Part shown: positions 47,896 through 57,891 of the stretch, piece after piece
Layout of the letters: the number at the start of each line of letters is the position of its first letter
Numbering within the stretch: the first letter of the stretch is position 1
From: Flavobacteriales bacterium
GTDB lineage: Bacteria > Bacteroidota > Bacteroidia > Flavobacteriales > TMED113
Assembly (NCBI GenBank): GCA_002718035.1
Contig: PBCX01000011.1
Span: forward strand, 1 to 64,000
DNA: 64,000 nt
Reading direction: 5' to 3'
The notes under the pieces: model-generated
Told to the model about the DNA's origin: nothing
The model's input: only the letters and a program-made list of their open reading frames with translations
The model's database searches: none
Position numbers and translations under genes: made by a program

Positions 47896-50001
47896 TTAAG
47901 CCTCTATTTTTTTTACTTTGTTAATTACTTCTTGTGCAATATTTTTTGGAGCTTCTTGAAAATTAAAAAACTCCATAGTTGATGTTGCTCTACCAGATGT
48001 TATTGTTCTTAAATCAGTAACATATCCAAACATTTCTGATAAAGGAACCTTAGCATTTATAATTGTAGCTCCACTTCTTTCATTAGTACCTTCAATTAAA
48101 CCTCTCCTTTTATTTAAATCTCCTATTACATCTCCCATATTTTCTTCAGGTGTAACAACTTCTAGTTTCATAATAGGTTCTAATAAGATGGGGCTACACT
48201 TTGGTAAAGCTTCTTTAAATGCAAGCTTAGCACAAATTTCAAATGATAAAGAATCCGAGTCAACAGCATGATACGAACCATCAGTTAAAGTTACTTGCAT
48301 AGAATCTATTTCAAAACCAGCTAAAACTCCATTACCCATTGCCTGTTTAAAACCCTTTTCAACAGAGGGAATATACTCTCTTGGAATATTTCCACCCTTG
48401 ATTTTATTTATAAAATTAAATCCTGGATTTTCAGGGTCATTATTTGGCTCTATTGTAAACACAATATCGGCAAATTTACCTCTTCCTCCTGTTTGTTTTT
48501 TGTATATTTCTCTGTGTTCAGTAGAGCCTGAAATTGCTTCTTTATAATTAACTTGAGGAGCTCCTTGAGTACATTCAACCGAAAACTCTCTCTTGAGCCT
48601 ATCTATTAAAACCTCAAGATGTAGTTCGCCCATACCAGAAATAATAGTTTGACCAGAGTCATCATCAGTTTTAACTTGAAATGTTGGATCTTCTTCAGAA
48701 AGTTTTGCTAATCCGTTCCCTAATTTATCTAGATCAGCCTTAGTTTTTGGCTCAACCGCAATACCAATTACTGGTTCTGGAAATTCCATTGATTCTAAGG
48801 AGACCGGAGCATTCTCAGTACATAATGTGTCACCTGTTTTAATATTTTTAAATCCTACAGCAGCACCGATATCACCTGCCTCAATGACATCAAGAGAATT
48901 TCTATTGTTTGAGTGCATTTGGAAAATCCTACTAATTCTTTCTTTAGCACCAGATCTTGTATTCAACACATAAGAACCTGCATTAAGCTTCCCTGAATAA
49001 ACTCTAAAAAAACAAAGTCTACCAACAAAAGGGTCAGTTGCAATCTTAAATGCTAAAGCACTAAATGGCTGTTCATTTGAAGGACCTCTTTTTACTAACT
49101 CATCGTTAGAAGGGTCTATGCCTTCAACTTCACCAACATCTAAAGGACTAGGTAAATACAACATTACATTATCAAGTGCCGTTTGAACTCCTTTATTTTT
49201 AAAAGCAGAACCACACATTAAAGGAGTAACCGACATGTTTAGTGTTGCTGTTCTTAATGCTCTTTCAATTTCTTCAGGAGTGATTGTCTCAGGGTTATCA
49301 AAATATTTTTCCATTAAAACCTCATCTGATTCGGCAACAGCCTCTAATAATTTCTCTCTCCACGTCTCGGCCTCAATCTTTAAGTCCTCTGGTATATCTA
49401 GTTCCTCATATGTCATACCTAAATCTTCTTCATTCCAAATGATTGCTTTCATTTTAATTAAATCAACAACACCTTTAAAATCATCCTCAGCACCTATTGG
49501 TATCTGAATTGGAACAGGGTTTCCATTTAACCTATCTTTAATTTGGTCTACACATCTAAAAAAATCAGCACCAATCCTATCCATTTTATTAACAAAGCCT
49601 ATTCTAGGTACTTTATAACGATCTGCTTGCCTCCAAACAGTTTCTGACTGTGGCTCAACACCACCAGAGGCGCAAAAAAGTGCAATCGCACCATCTAAAA
49701 CTCTCAAAGATCTTTCAACTTCAACTGTAAAATCAACGTGACCTGGTGTGTCAATTATATTCATTTTAAACTCATCACCTCTAAACTTCCAGTTTGTTGT
49801 TGTCGCAGCAGATGTAATTGTAATTCCTCTCTCCTGCTCTTGCTCCATCCAATCCATAGTAGCTGCCCCATCATGAACCTCTCCAATTTTATGACTTAAC
49901 CCTGTATAATATAGTATACGTTCAGTCGTGGTAGTTTTACCAGCATCTATGTGTGCCATAATACCAATGTTTCTCGTATATTTTAGGTCTCTTTTTGACA
50001 T
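47896..50001 (-). CDS. fusA: Elongation factor G
   Basis: 701 aa; [56 protein letters not shown]. Confidence 0.98.
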   Translation of the reverse strand: MSKRDLKYTRNIGIMAHIDAGKTTTTERILYYTGLSHKIGEVHDGAATMDWMEQEQERGITITSAATTTNWKFRGDEFKMNIIDTPGHVDFTVEVERSLRVLDGAIALFCASGGVEPQSETVWRQADRYKVPRIGFVNKMDRIGADFFRCVDQIKDRLNGNPVPIQIPIGAEDDFKGVVDLIKMKAIIWNEEDLGMTYEELDIPEDLKIEAETWREKLLEAVAESDEVLMEKYFDNPETITPEEIERALRTATLNMSVTPLMCGSAFKNKGVQTALDNVMLYLPSPLDVGEVEGIDPSNDELVKRGPSNEQPFSALAFKIATDPFVGRLCFFRVYSGKLNAGSYVLNTRSGAKERISRIFQMHSNNRNSLDVIEAGDIGAAVGFKNIKTGDTLCTENAPVSLESMEFPEPVIGIAVEPKTKADLDKLGNGLAKLSEEDPTFQVKTDDDSGQTIISGMGELHLEVLIDRLKREFSVECTQGAPQVNYKEAISGSTEHREIYKKQTGGRGKFADIVFTIEPNNDPENPGFNFINKIKGGNIPREYIPSVEKGFKQAMGNGVLAGFEIDSMQVTLTDGSYHAVDSDSLSFEICAKLAFKEALPKCSPILLEPIMKLEVVTPEENMGDVIGDLNKRRGLIEGTNERSGATIINAKVPLSEMFGYVTDLRTITSGRATSTMEFFNFQEAPKNIAQEVINKVKKIEA

Positions 50002-50006
50002 TTTAT

Positions 50007-50480
50007 TTATATTTTAAAGTGAGAAAAGGCTTTATTAGATTCAGCCATTTTATGAACTTCTGTTTTCTTCTTAAAAGCACCTCCTTCCTCATTGGACGCA
50101 GCAATTATTTCAGCAGCTAATTTTTCTGACATAGTTTTTCCATTTCTTTTTCTTGAAAAATTAATTAACCATGACATACCCATGGATATTTTTCTTTCTG
50201 GCCTTATAGGCATTGGAATTTGAAAAGTAGCACCACCTACTCTTCTACTTCTAACCTCAACTTCTGGCATAATATTGGAAAGTGATTTTTTCCAAACTAC
50301 CAAAGGATCCTCATCTATGCTTTCGTGCTTTTTTACTATATCTAAAGCATTATAAAATATTTTAAACGCTTTTTGTTTGTTTCCACTAATCATAAGACAA
50401 TTAACAAACCTTGTCACAAGCTTGTCTCCAAATTTTGGATCAGGTAATAAAATTCTTTTTTTAGCCCTTGATTTTCTCAT
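50007..50480 (-). CDS. rpsG: 30S ribosomal protein S7
   Basis: 157 aa; [47 protein letters not shown]. Confidence 0.98.
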   Translation of the reverse strand: MRKSRAKKRILLPDPKFGDKLVTRFVNCLMISGNKQKAFKIFYNALDIVKKHESIDEDPLVVWKKSLSNIMPEVEVRSRRVGGATFQIPMPIRPERKISMGMSWLINFSRKRNGKTMSEKLAAEIIAASNEEGGAFKKKTEVHKMAESNKAFSHFKI

Positions 50481-50486
50481 TTCTAA

Positions 50487-50864
50487 TTACTTTTTTTTAG
50501 GTTTTTTCGAACCATATTTTGACCTTCTTTGATTTCTTCCTTCAACTCCTGCCGTATCTAATGCCCCTCTTACAATATGATATCTAACACCAGGTAAGTC
50601 TTTTACTCTTCCTCCTCTTACCAGAACAATGGAGTGCTCTTGTAAATTATGACCTTCTCCTGGAATATATGCATTAACCTCATTACCATTAGTTAGCCTT
50701 ACTCTGGCTACTTTTCTCATAGCAGAGTTTGGTTTTTTTGGAGTTGTTGTATAAACCCTAGTACAAACCCCTCTTCTTTGCGGGCAAGTATCAAGCGCAC
50801 CCGATTTACTCTTGCTTTTAAAGACTTTTCTCCCCTTTCTTATCAATTGTTGTATAGTTGGCAT
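50487..50864 (-). CDS. rpsL: 30S ribosomal protein S12
   Basis: 125 aa; [44 protein letters not shown]. Confidence 0.98.
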   Translation of the reverse strand: MPTIQQLIRKGRKVFKSKSKSGALDTCPQRRGVCTRVYTTTPKKPNSAMRKVARVRLTNGNEVNAYIPGEGHNLQEHSIVLVRGGRVKDLPGVRYHIVRGALDTAGVEGRNQRRSKYGSKKPKKK

Positions 50865-50925
50865 ATTTAAAAATTATTAATTTATAATCCCTCTAAAAAA
50901 AGCATAGCCTTCCCTAAAAGGTGTG

Positions 50926-50956
50926 CAAATCTATAATTTTTAATTTTTATATCAAA
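50926..50956 (-). promoter_or_regulatory. Bacteroidetes-type promoter for the rpsL-rpsG-fusA... operon
   Basis: Minus strand TTTG (50956-50953) - 19 bp - TAGATTTG (50933-50926) matches the TTTG/TAnnTTTG consensus, 62 bp upstream of the rpsL start. Confidence 0.75.
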
Positions 50957-51098
50957 CCATATTATTTTTTTTTTTTTAAAATAATTTAAATAAAAGATTC
51001 AAAGCTCTGTTATTTAGATAGTTACAGTTTTAATAAAAACTTAACCAAATCATTGCAACAGATTTATTAAAAAAATATATATTTATGAATTAAAAAAA

Positions 51099-53321
51099 AT
51101 GAAATACTTAGACAGTCTTAGCGATATCCAAAGAAAATGCGTTGAACAAACAGAAGGGTCAATCATAATTATTTCTGGCCCTGGATCAGGAAAAACTAGA
51201 GTAATTACATCAAAAATTGCCCATTTAATTAATCTAGGAGTCAATCCTAATAATATTCTTGCCCTTACTTTTACAAACAAATCTGCTAAAGAAATGGTAA
51301 GTAGAATTAATAACTTAATTCCGGAAAAACCAATATGGAACTTATGGGCAGGAACATTTCATTCTGTCTTCGCAAAAATATTAAGAAAAGAAGCAAATAA
51401 AATTGGATTTAATAATCAATTTACAATTCTTGACAATGAAGATTCAAAAACAATGATAAAAAGAATAATTCAAGACCATAGGCTTGATAAAGAAATATAT
51501 AAACCAAGTTCTATCTTTTCTAAAATCTCCCTTCTAAAAAATAACTTGATTGATCCAAAATCATATTCAGAAAAATTTGAAATGTTGAAAAATGATGAAA
51601 ATAAAAATCAACCTAAATTTTCATTTATTTACAAAGAATATGTGAAAAAATGCAAACAAAATGACAATATGGATTTTGATGATCTTCTTTTAAACACATT
51701 GAATTTATTAAGAAATGATGGAAAAACTTTAGAAAAATATCAAAGCATTTTTAAATATATATTAATTGATGAGTTTCAAGATACTAATATACTTCAGCTT
51801 GAAATTATAAAAATGTTAGAAAAAAAACATAACAACCTGTGTGTAGTTGGAGATGATTCACAAAGTATTTACTCTTTTAGAGGAGCAAACATAAATAATA
51901 TTTTAAATTTCACTAGTTTCTATCCGAAATCAAACATTTTTAAATTAGAAGAAAATTTTAGATCAACCAAAAATATACTAAACGCTGCTAACAGTTTAAT
52001 TTCAAATAATAATCAAAAACTTGATAAAAACATTTGGACAAAAAAAGATCAAGGTGAAAAAATAAAAATAACTAAAACTGATTCTGATAAATCCGAGGGA
52101 AATTTTATCGCAAAATTTATCAAAGATAATTCCGCTATTTATAATCACTCTGATTACTTAGTTTTATACAGAATGAACAGTCAATCAAGAAGTATTGAAG
52201 AGGGGTTAAGAAAACTAAATATTAATTATAAAGTTTTTGGATTATCTTTTTACAACAGAAGAGAAATAAAAGATATTTTAGCATATTTAAAACTAATTGT
52301 TAACAATCAAGATGAAGAGTCTTTATTTAGAATAATTAACACACCACCAAGGGGGATTGGTAAAACAACAATTGAGAAAATAAGATATTTCGCTAATAAT
52401 AATAATGTTAGTATTTGGGAACTGATAAACTCAATTGAAGAAATAGATCTAAATATTAATTCTGGAACAAAAAAAAGAATAAACAACTTTTGTGAATTGA
52501 TTAATTATTTTTCTGAAAATTCTTCAACATCTGCATTTGACCTTACTAGTAATTTAATAAATAAAATTGACTACTTTGATTATTTAGCCAAGGAAGAAAC
52601 AGTAGAAAGTATTTCAAAAATTGAAAACGTAAAAGAATTAATTAATGCAATAAAATTATTTTGTGATGAAAATAAAAATGATAAAATTGGAGAATTTTTA
52701 GATCAATCAGTTCTTGTAAATGAAAATGAACAAAAAAAAATGGACCAGGAAGAAAATTTTGTTTCTCTGATGACTATTCATCAGTCAAAAGGATTAGAAT
52801 TTAAAAATGTATTTATAATTGGTTTAGAAGAAAATATTTTCCCATCCCAACAAGCTATGTTTTCCAAGAAAGATATTGAAGAAGAAAGAAGATTATTATA
52901 TGTAGCCATAACTAGAGCCAAAGAACAAGTTAACTTATCATACTGCAATACAAGATTTAGATTCAACAACTTTGTCTCAAACGAACCTAGTAGATTTTTA
53001 AATGAAATTGATGAAAGCTGTATATCAAAATCAGTTTTTAATTTAAAAATTCAATCTAAAATCAACCAATCAAAGAATAGTAACAGATATTCATTTAAAT
53101 TTAAAACACCAAAAAAATTAATCAAAATCAAAAATTTAAATAAAACTGAAAACAAATTATCGCATGGTTTAAAAATCGGAAAAAAAATTAAACACAATAT
53201 ATTTGGACAAGGAATAATTACTGATTTATTAGACTCAAATGAAAAAATAGTTGTAAGATTTGGCAGAGATAATATTAAAACAATTTTAGTTAGATATGCT
53301 AAATTTGATTTAATTGATTAA
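51099..53321 (+). CDS. ATP-dependent DNA helicase, UvrD/PcrA family
   Basis: 740 aa; ISGPGSGKTRVITSKIAHLI, DEFQDTN, VVGDDSQSIYSFRGA, TIHQSKGLEFKNVFIIGLEE, RRLLYVAITRAKE. Confidence 0.95.
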   Translation: MKYLDSLSDIQRKCVEQTEGSIIIISGPGSGKTRVITSKIAHLINLGVNPNNILALTFTNKSAKEMVSRINNLIPEKPIWNLWAGTFHSVFAKILRKEANKIGFNNQFTILDNEDSKTMIKRIIQDHRLDKEIYKPSSIFSKISLLKNNLIDPKSYSEKFEMLKNDENKNQPKFSFIYKEYVKKCKQNDNMDFDDLLLNTLNLLRNDGKTLEKYQSIFKYILIDEFQDTNILQLEIIKMLEKKHNNLCVVGDDSQSIYSFRGANINNILNFTSFYPKSNIFKLEENFRSTKNILNAANSLISNNNQKLDKNIWTKKDQGEKIKITKTDSDKSEGNFIAKFIKDNSAIYNHSDYLVLYRMNSQSRSIEEGLRKLNINYKVFGLSFYNRREIKDILAYLKLIVNNQDEESLFRIINTPPRGIGKTTIEKIRYFANNNNVSIWELINSIEEIDLNINSGTKKRINNFCELINYFSENSSTSAFDLTSNLINKIDYFDYLAKEETVESISKIENVKELINAIKLFCDENKNDKIGEFLDQSVLVNENEQKKMDQEENFVSLMTIHQSKGLEFKNVFIIGLEENIFPSQQAMFSKKDIEEERRLLYVAITRAKEQVNLSYCNTRFRFNNFVSNEPSRFLNEIDESCISKSVFNLKIQSKINQSKNSNRYSFKFKTPKKLIKIKNLNKTENKLSHGLKIGKKIKHNIFGQGIITDLLDSNEKIVVRFGRDNIKTILVRYAKFDLID

Positions 53322-53379
53322 AAAAAATTATATTTACCCGAAAATATCATCTCTTAAAAATAATTACATTCTAAACATT

Positions 53380-54006
53380 ATGAAATATAATACTGAACTT
53401 TCTAAACTTATTATTCCTGAATATGGACGTCATATCCATCAAATAATCGATAGCCTTTCTCTAATTAAAGATAGAAAAAAAAGAAATCAACAAGCAGAGG
53501 TCGTTATACAAATAATGGGAAATCTTAATCCACATTTAAGAGATGTTAATGATTTTAAACACAAGTTATGGGACCACCTTTTCATAATGTCTAATTACAA
53601 ACTTGATGTTGACTCCCCCTACTCAATTCCCAAAAAAAAGGATATTGACACAAAACCTAAAAAAATAGATTACACCCAAGGAAGTGTGAAGCAAAGACAC
53701 TACGGAAAATATGTTATAAATATATTAAAGGAAGTTAGCAAATTAACTGATTCTGAAAAAAAAGATAAACTAATTATTTCAATTGCTAATCAAATGAAAA
53801 GATCATATATAAATTGGAATAAATCAAACGTTTTGGATAATGTTATTTTTAGTGAAATCGAAAATATCTCAAATGGAAAAATAAAGATTCCTGAAAACAC
53901 CACATTAGAAAATGTTAACATATACCAAAAAACATTTTCTCAATACAAGAATATTGGTAGAAAAAAAAATAATCACAGAATAAAAAAAAATAACCATAAA
54001 AAATGA
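53380..54006 (+). CDS. DUF4290 domain-containing protein
   Basis: ORF track starts at 53314; internal ATG at 53380 (MKYNTELSKLIIPEYGRHIHQIIDSLSLIKDRKKRNQQAEVVIQIMGNLNPHLRDVNDFKHKLWDHLFIMS) matches the DUF4290 N-terminus. Confidence 0.88.
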   Translation: MKYNTELSKLIIPEYGRHIHQIIDSLSLIKDRKKRNQQAEVVIQIMGNLNPHLRDVNDFKHKLWDHLFIMSNYKLDVDSPYSIPKKKDIDTKPKKIDYTQGSVKQRHYGKYVINILKEVSKLTDSEKKDKLIISIANQMKRSYINWNKSNVLDNVIFSEIENISNGKIKIPENTTLENVNIYQKTFSQYKNIGRKKNNHRIKKNNHKK

Positions 54007-55316
54007 GTAGTTTTGAAATCATAGGTGGTAAGAGTTTATCAGGAACAATAATACCACAAGGATCTAAAAATGAAGCACTTCAAGTAATATCTGCATGCCT
54101 GTTAACTAATAAGAAAGTTGAAATAAAAAATGTTCCTGAAATCTCTGATGTCCTTCACCTTATTAAATTGATGGAAACTTTAGGTGTAAATGTTACTAAA
54201 GTTAAAAATAACCACTTTATTTTCGAAGCAAAAAAAATTAAAAGTAATTACTTTGAAGACAAAAATTTTATTGAATACAGCTCTAAAATAAGAGGATCAA
54301 TAATGATTATGGGGCCATTAGCTTCAAGAGAAGGTCAAGTTGATATAATTACTCCAGGTGGAGATAAAATTGGACGAAGACCTCTTGATACTCATTTTAA
54401 ATCTCTAGAAATGCTTGGAGCAAAAGTGAAATTAAAATCAAAAAATATTTACAGAGTTTATGGGAAAAAATTATTTGGAACTAAAATTCTATTAGATGAA
54501 GCATCTGTAACAGGTACAGCTAATATTGTTATGGCAGCATCGTTGTCTCAGGGTTTAACAGAAATATATAATGCTGCATGCGAACCATACATACAACAAT
54601 TATGTATAATGTTAAATTCTATGGGGGCAAAAATTACAGGATATGGAACAAATCTTATTAAGATTAAAGGAGTCAAAAAATTAAACGGTACAAAACATAA
54701 AATTTTGCCTGATATGATAGAAATAGGTAGCTGGATTGGTTTAGCGATTATGACTCAATCTAACATAAGGATAAAAAACTGTTCTATTAAAAATTTAGGT
54801 ATAATTCCTAGAATTTTTAGAAAATTAGGTGTTAAAATAAATATTGAAAAAGATGATATTATTCTTAAAAAACAAAAAAATCACGAGATAGAAACATTTA
54901 TGAATGGTTCTATTCTCACTATTTCTGATGCTCCATGGCCTGGACTTACACCTGATTTAATCAGTATTATATTAGTACTTGCAACACAAGCTAAAGGAAG
55001 TGTTTTGATTCATCAAAAAATGTTTGAAAGTAGATTATTTTTTGTTGACAAATTAATTGATATGGGGGCAAAAATCATTTTATGTGACCCACACAGGGCT
55101 ACAATAATTGGCATTAATAGACAATATGAACTTAAAGGAACAACTATGAGCTCCCCTGATATCAGAGCAGGTATTGCTCTGTTAATTGCTGCACTCTCAG
55201 CAAAAGGAAAAAGTATAATCTATAACATTAATCAAATTGATCGCGGTTATGAAAATATTGTTGAAAGATTGCAAAAAATAGGAGCAAATATTAAGAGATG
55301 TGACAAATTGTCATAA
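54003..55316 (+). CDS. murA: UDP-N-acetylglucosamine 1-carboxyvinyltransferase
   Basis: 437 aa; GGKSLSGTIIPQGSKNEALQVISACLL, TPGGDKIGRRPLDTHFKSLEMLGA. Confidence 0.95.
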   Translation: MSSFEIIGGKSLSGTIIPQGSKNEALQVISACLLTNKKVEIKNVPEISDVLHLIKLMETLGVNVTKVKNNHFIFEAKKIKSNYFEDKNFIEYSSKIRGSIMIMGPLASREGQVDIITPGGDKIGRRPLDTHFKSLEMLGAKVKLKSKNIYRVYGKKLFGTKILLDEASVTGTANIVMAASLSQGLTEIYNAACEPYIQQLCIMLNSMGAKITGYGTNLIKIKGVKKLNGTKHKILPDMIEIGSWIGLAIMTQSNIRIKNCSIKNLGIIPRIFRKLGVKINIEKDDIILKKQKNHEIETFMNGSILTISDAPWPGLTPDLISIILVLATQAKGSVLIHQKMFESRLFFVDKLIDMGAKIILCDPHRATIIGINRQYELKGTTMSSPDIRAGIALLIAALSAKGKSIIYNINQIDRGYENIVERLQKIGANIKRCDKLS

Positions 55317-55324
55317 AAATTAAT

Positions 55325-55341
55325 TTGGCAGAGTTTTTGCC
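55325..55341 (+). promoter_or_regulatory. Candidate sigma-54 (-24/-12) promoter of grpE-dnaJ
   Basis: TTGGCAGAGTTTTTGCC: GG (55327-8) and GC (55339-40) spaced 12 bp start-to-start; ATG 33 bp beyond the GC element. Confidence 0.55.
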
Positions 55342-55373
55342 ATATTCAAATTAAAAAAAATATTTATTAAATA

Positions 55374-55855
55374 ATGACAAAAAAAAAAGAACTGTAAAAA
55401 AGAAAATTGATAATAAAAAAATCGAGGAACTTGAGAAAGAAATTAGCAACAGTAAAGAGCAATACATAAGATTATTAGCTGAATGGGAAAATTATAGAAA
55501 AAGAACTACCAAAGAAAAATCCATTTCAATTGAATATGGAAAAGAAGTTGTTATTTCAAAAATCTTACCTGTTTTAGATGATTTTGAAAGAGCAAAAAAA
55601 AATAATAAATCAAACAATCCTGATGAAGGCTACCTACTTATTTATCAAAAATTAATTGATGCTTTAGAAAAAGAAGGTCTAACTAAAATCACCAACTCAA
55701 AAGGATCAGAGTTTGACGTCAATCAGCATGAAGCTATTAGTCAAATATCTATTAATGACAAAGGACTGAAAGGTAAAATAGTTGAAGAAATTGAACCAGG
55801 TTATGAGTTAAATGGTAAAATAATAAGATTTGCAAAAGTTGTAATTGGAAAATAA
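55374..55855 (+). CDS. grpE: Nucleotide exchange factor GrpE; start codon out of frame with the body (A10-tract frameshift)
   Basis: Body KKKIDNKKIEELEKEISNSKEQYIRLLAEWENYRKRTTKEK...KILPVLDDFERAKK...VNQHEAISQI...GYELNGKIIRFAKVVIGK* is GrpE; no ATG/GTG/TTG start in that frame; ATG ACA + A-tract lies in another frame and hits TAA at 55395. Confidence 0.88.
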
Positions 55856-56965
55856 ATGAATAAAAGAGATTATTACGAAATTCTTGGACTGCAAAAAAAT
55901 GCAAATGCTCAAGAAATAAAAAAAGCGTACAGAAAGTTAGCTGTCAAATATCATCCAGATAAAAACCCTGACAATAAAGAAGCAGAAGAAAAGTTTAAAG
56001 AAGCTGCCGAAGCATATAGTGTCTTGAGTAATGAAGAAAAAAGAAATAGATATGACCAATTTGGACACCAAGGAGTTGGAGCTGGAAGTGGTTTCGGGGG
56101 AGGAATGAATATGGAGGATATTTTCGATAGTTTTGGTGATATTTTCGGCGGTTTTTCGGGATTTAGTGGAAGATCCTCCGGAAGAAGTAGGATTTTAAAG
56201 GGTTCTAATTTAAGAATTAGAATAAAATTAGATTTAAAAGACATTTGTGAAGGAACTGTTAAAAAAATAAAAGTTAAAAAACTAGTACAGTCTGACAATG
56301 TAAGTTTTTCCAATTGTAGTTCATGTAATGGATCTGGTCAAGTTACAAGGGTTACAAATACGATATTAGGACAAATGCAAACAAGCTCAACTTGCCCACA
56401 GTGCTCAGGGAAAGGAAAAATCATAACTAAGAAACCAATTGAGTCTGATGAAAATGGAATGATTCAAAAAGATACATTAACTGAAATTGATATTCCAGCT
56501 GGGGTGTCAGAGGGGATGCAGCTAAAAATACCAAATGAAGGAAATGAAGCTCCTTTTGGCGGAGTTAATGGAGACCTTTTGGTTTTAATTGAAGAAATTA
56601 AACACGACAAGCTTATAAGAGATGGAATAAATATACACCATGATTTATATATTAATATTTCTGAGGCTATCTTAGGAACAAAAAAAGAAATACCAACAAT
56701 TGAAGGTAAAGTTCAAATTAATATTCCCTCAGGAATACAAAATGGTAAAATTTTAAGACTGCAATCTAAAGGAATCCCAAATATTAATGAATATTCAAGA
56801 AATAGAGGAGACTTATTAGTACATGTAAATGTATGGACTCCAAAAAAAGTTAATTCTAAACAAAAAATATTTTTTGAAGAAAATATAAATTCAGATGAAT
56901 TCAAACCTAAAATTGATAAATCTGAAAAATCTTTTCTTGAAAAAATTAAAGAAATGTTCAACTAA
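55856..56965 (+). CDS. dnaJ: Molecular chaperone DnaJ with reduced zinc-binding region
   Basis: 369 aa; J domain [37 protein letters not shown]; Gly/Phe-rich; only two CxxCxGxG motifs. Confidence 0.95.
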   Translation: MNKRDYYEILGLQKNANAQEIKKAYRKLAVKYHPDKNPDNKEAEEKFKEAAEAYSVLSNEEKRNRYDQFGHQGVGAGSGFGGGMNMEDIFDSFGDIFGGFSGFSGRSSGRSRILKGSNLRIRIKLDLKDICEGTVKKIKVKKLVQSDNVSFSNCSSCNGSGQVTRVTNTILGQMQTSSTCPQCSGKGKIITKKPIESDENGMIQKDTLTEIDIPAGVSEGMQLKIPNEGNEAPFGGVNGDLLVLIEEIKHDKLIRDGINIHHDLYINISEAILGTKKEIPTIEGKVQINIPSGIQNGKILRLQSKGIPNINEYSRNRGDLLVHVNVWTPKKVNSKQKIFFEENINSDEFKPKIDKSEKSFLEKIKEMFN

Positions 56966-56967
56966 AT

Positions 56968-57891
56968 ATGTCAAAAATTGGAATTATTGATATTGGAAGT
57001 AATACATTTAATCTGTTAGTTTTTTGCACCAAAAGAAAAAAAAAATTATACAACACAGAAGTATTTGTTGGTATTAGAAAGGGTACAAAAAAAAATATTA
57101 TTAATAAAATCACAATTAAAAAATCAATTTCAACCCTGAATGATTTTAAAAATATTTGTAAAAAATTTAACTGCACTAAAATATATGGTATTGCCACAGC
57201 TTCATTGAGAAACGCCATAAATAAAAAAGAATTTATAGAGGAATGTAAAAAAAAAACAAATCTTTTAATTTCAGTTATTTCAGGTGAAAAAGAAGCAAAT
57301 TTAATTTATGAGGGTGTTACAAGTAATGTAAAAAGAATTAAAAATTTTGTAATTATTGATATAGGAGGGGCTAGTACTGAGTTTATTATTGTTAAGGACA
57401 AAAAGCCTGTTTTTAAAAAGAGTTACTCATTTGGCAGTCAATCCATGGTACAAAAATTTAAACCTTCGGATCCCATTAATGAAAAGGAAATTCAAATAAT
57501 TAAATCATACTTTAAAAACAATTTAACCGATCTTATTAACTCTTTAAGAAAGCATAGTATACAAAATATTTTAGGATCATCTGGCTCATTCAATTGTATT
57601 TCTAATATTCTTAATAATAATTCTAAAACTAAAAATTATCAAAAAATTGATAATAGCTTATATAAAAAAAATGTATCAGAAAAAATCTTAAAAAGCACAA
57701 TAATTAAAAGAGAGAAAATAAAAGGATTATCAAAAATGAGATCCGAAAATATAATTATTACAATTATTTTAATAAATTTCTTATTTGAAAATAAAATTAA
57801 AAGAATTTATACTACAAAATTCTCACTTAAAGAAGGAGTTTTGTTTAACATTTTAAAAAAAAATAAAAAATGGCAAGAATCATTATTATAG
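56968..57891 (+). CDS. Ppx/GppA family exopolyphosphatase
   Basis: 307 aa; IGIIDIGSNTFNLLVF, VIIDIGGASTEFIIV, SFGSQSMVQKF. Confidence 0.9.
   Translation: MSKIGIIDIGSNTFNLLVFCTKRKKKLYNTEVFVGIRKGTKKNIINKITIKKSISTLNDFKNICKKFNCTKIYGIATASLRNAINKKEFIEECKKKTNLLISVISGEKEANLIYEGVTSNVKRIKNFVIIDIGGASTEFIIVKDKKPVFKKSYSFGSQSMVQKFKPSDPINEKEIQIIKSYFKNNLTDLINSLRKHSIQNILGSSGSFNCISNILNNNSKTKNYQKIDNSLYKKNVSEKILKSTIIKREKIKGLSKMRSENIIITIILINFLFENKIKRIYTTKFSLKEGVLFNILKKNKKWQESLL

Noticed and set aside
50865-51098. rpsL/uvrD intergenic region searched for a structured ncRNA or r-protein leader
   Set aside because: No convincing stem-loop beyond AT-rich complementarity; only promoter elements could be supported.
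55951-56313. 120-aa antisense ORF opposite dnaJ
   Set aside because: Shadow of the J/GF region; no recognizable domain.
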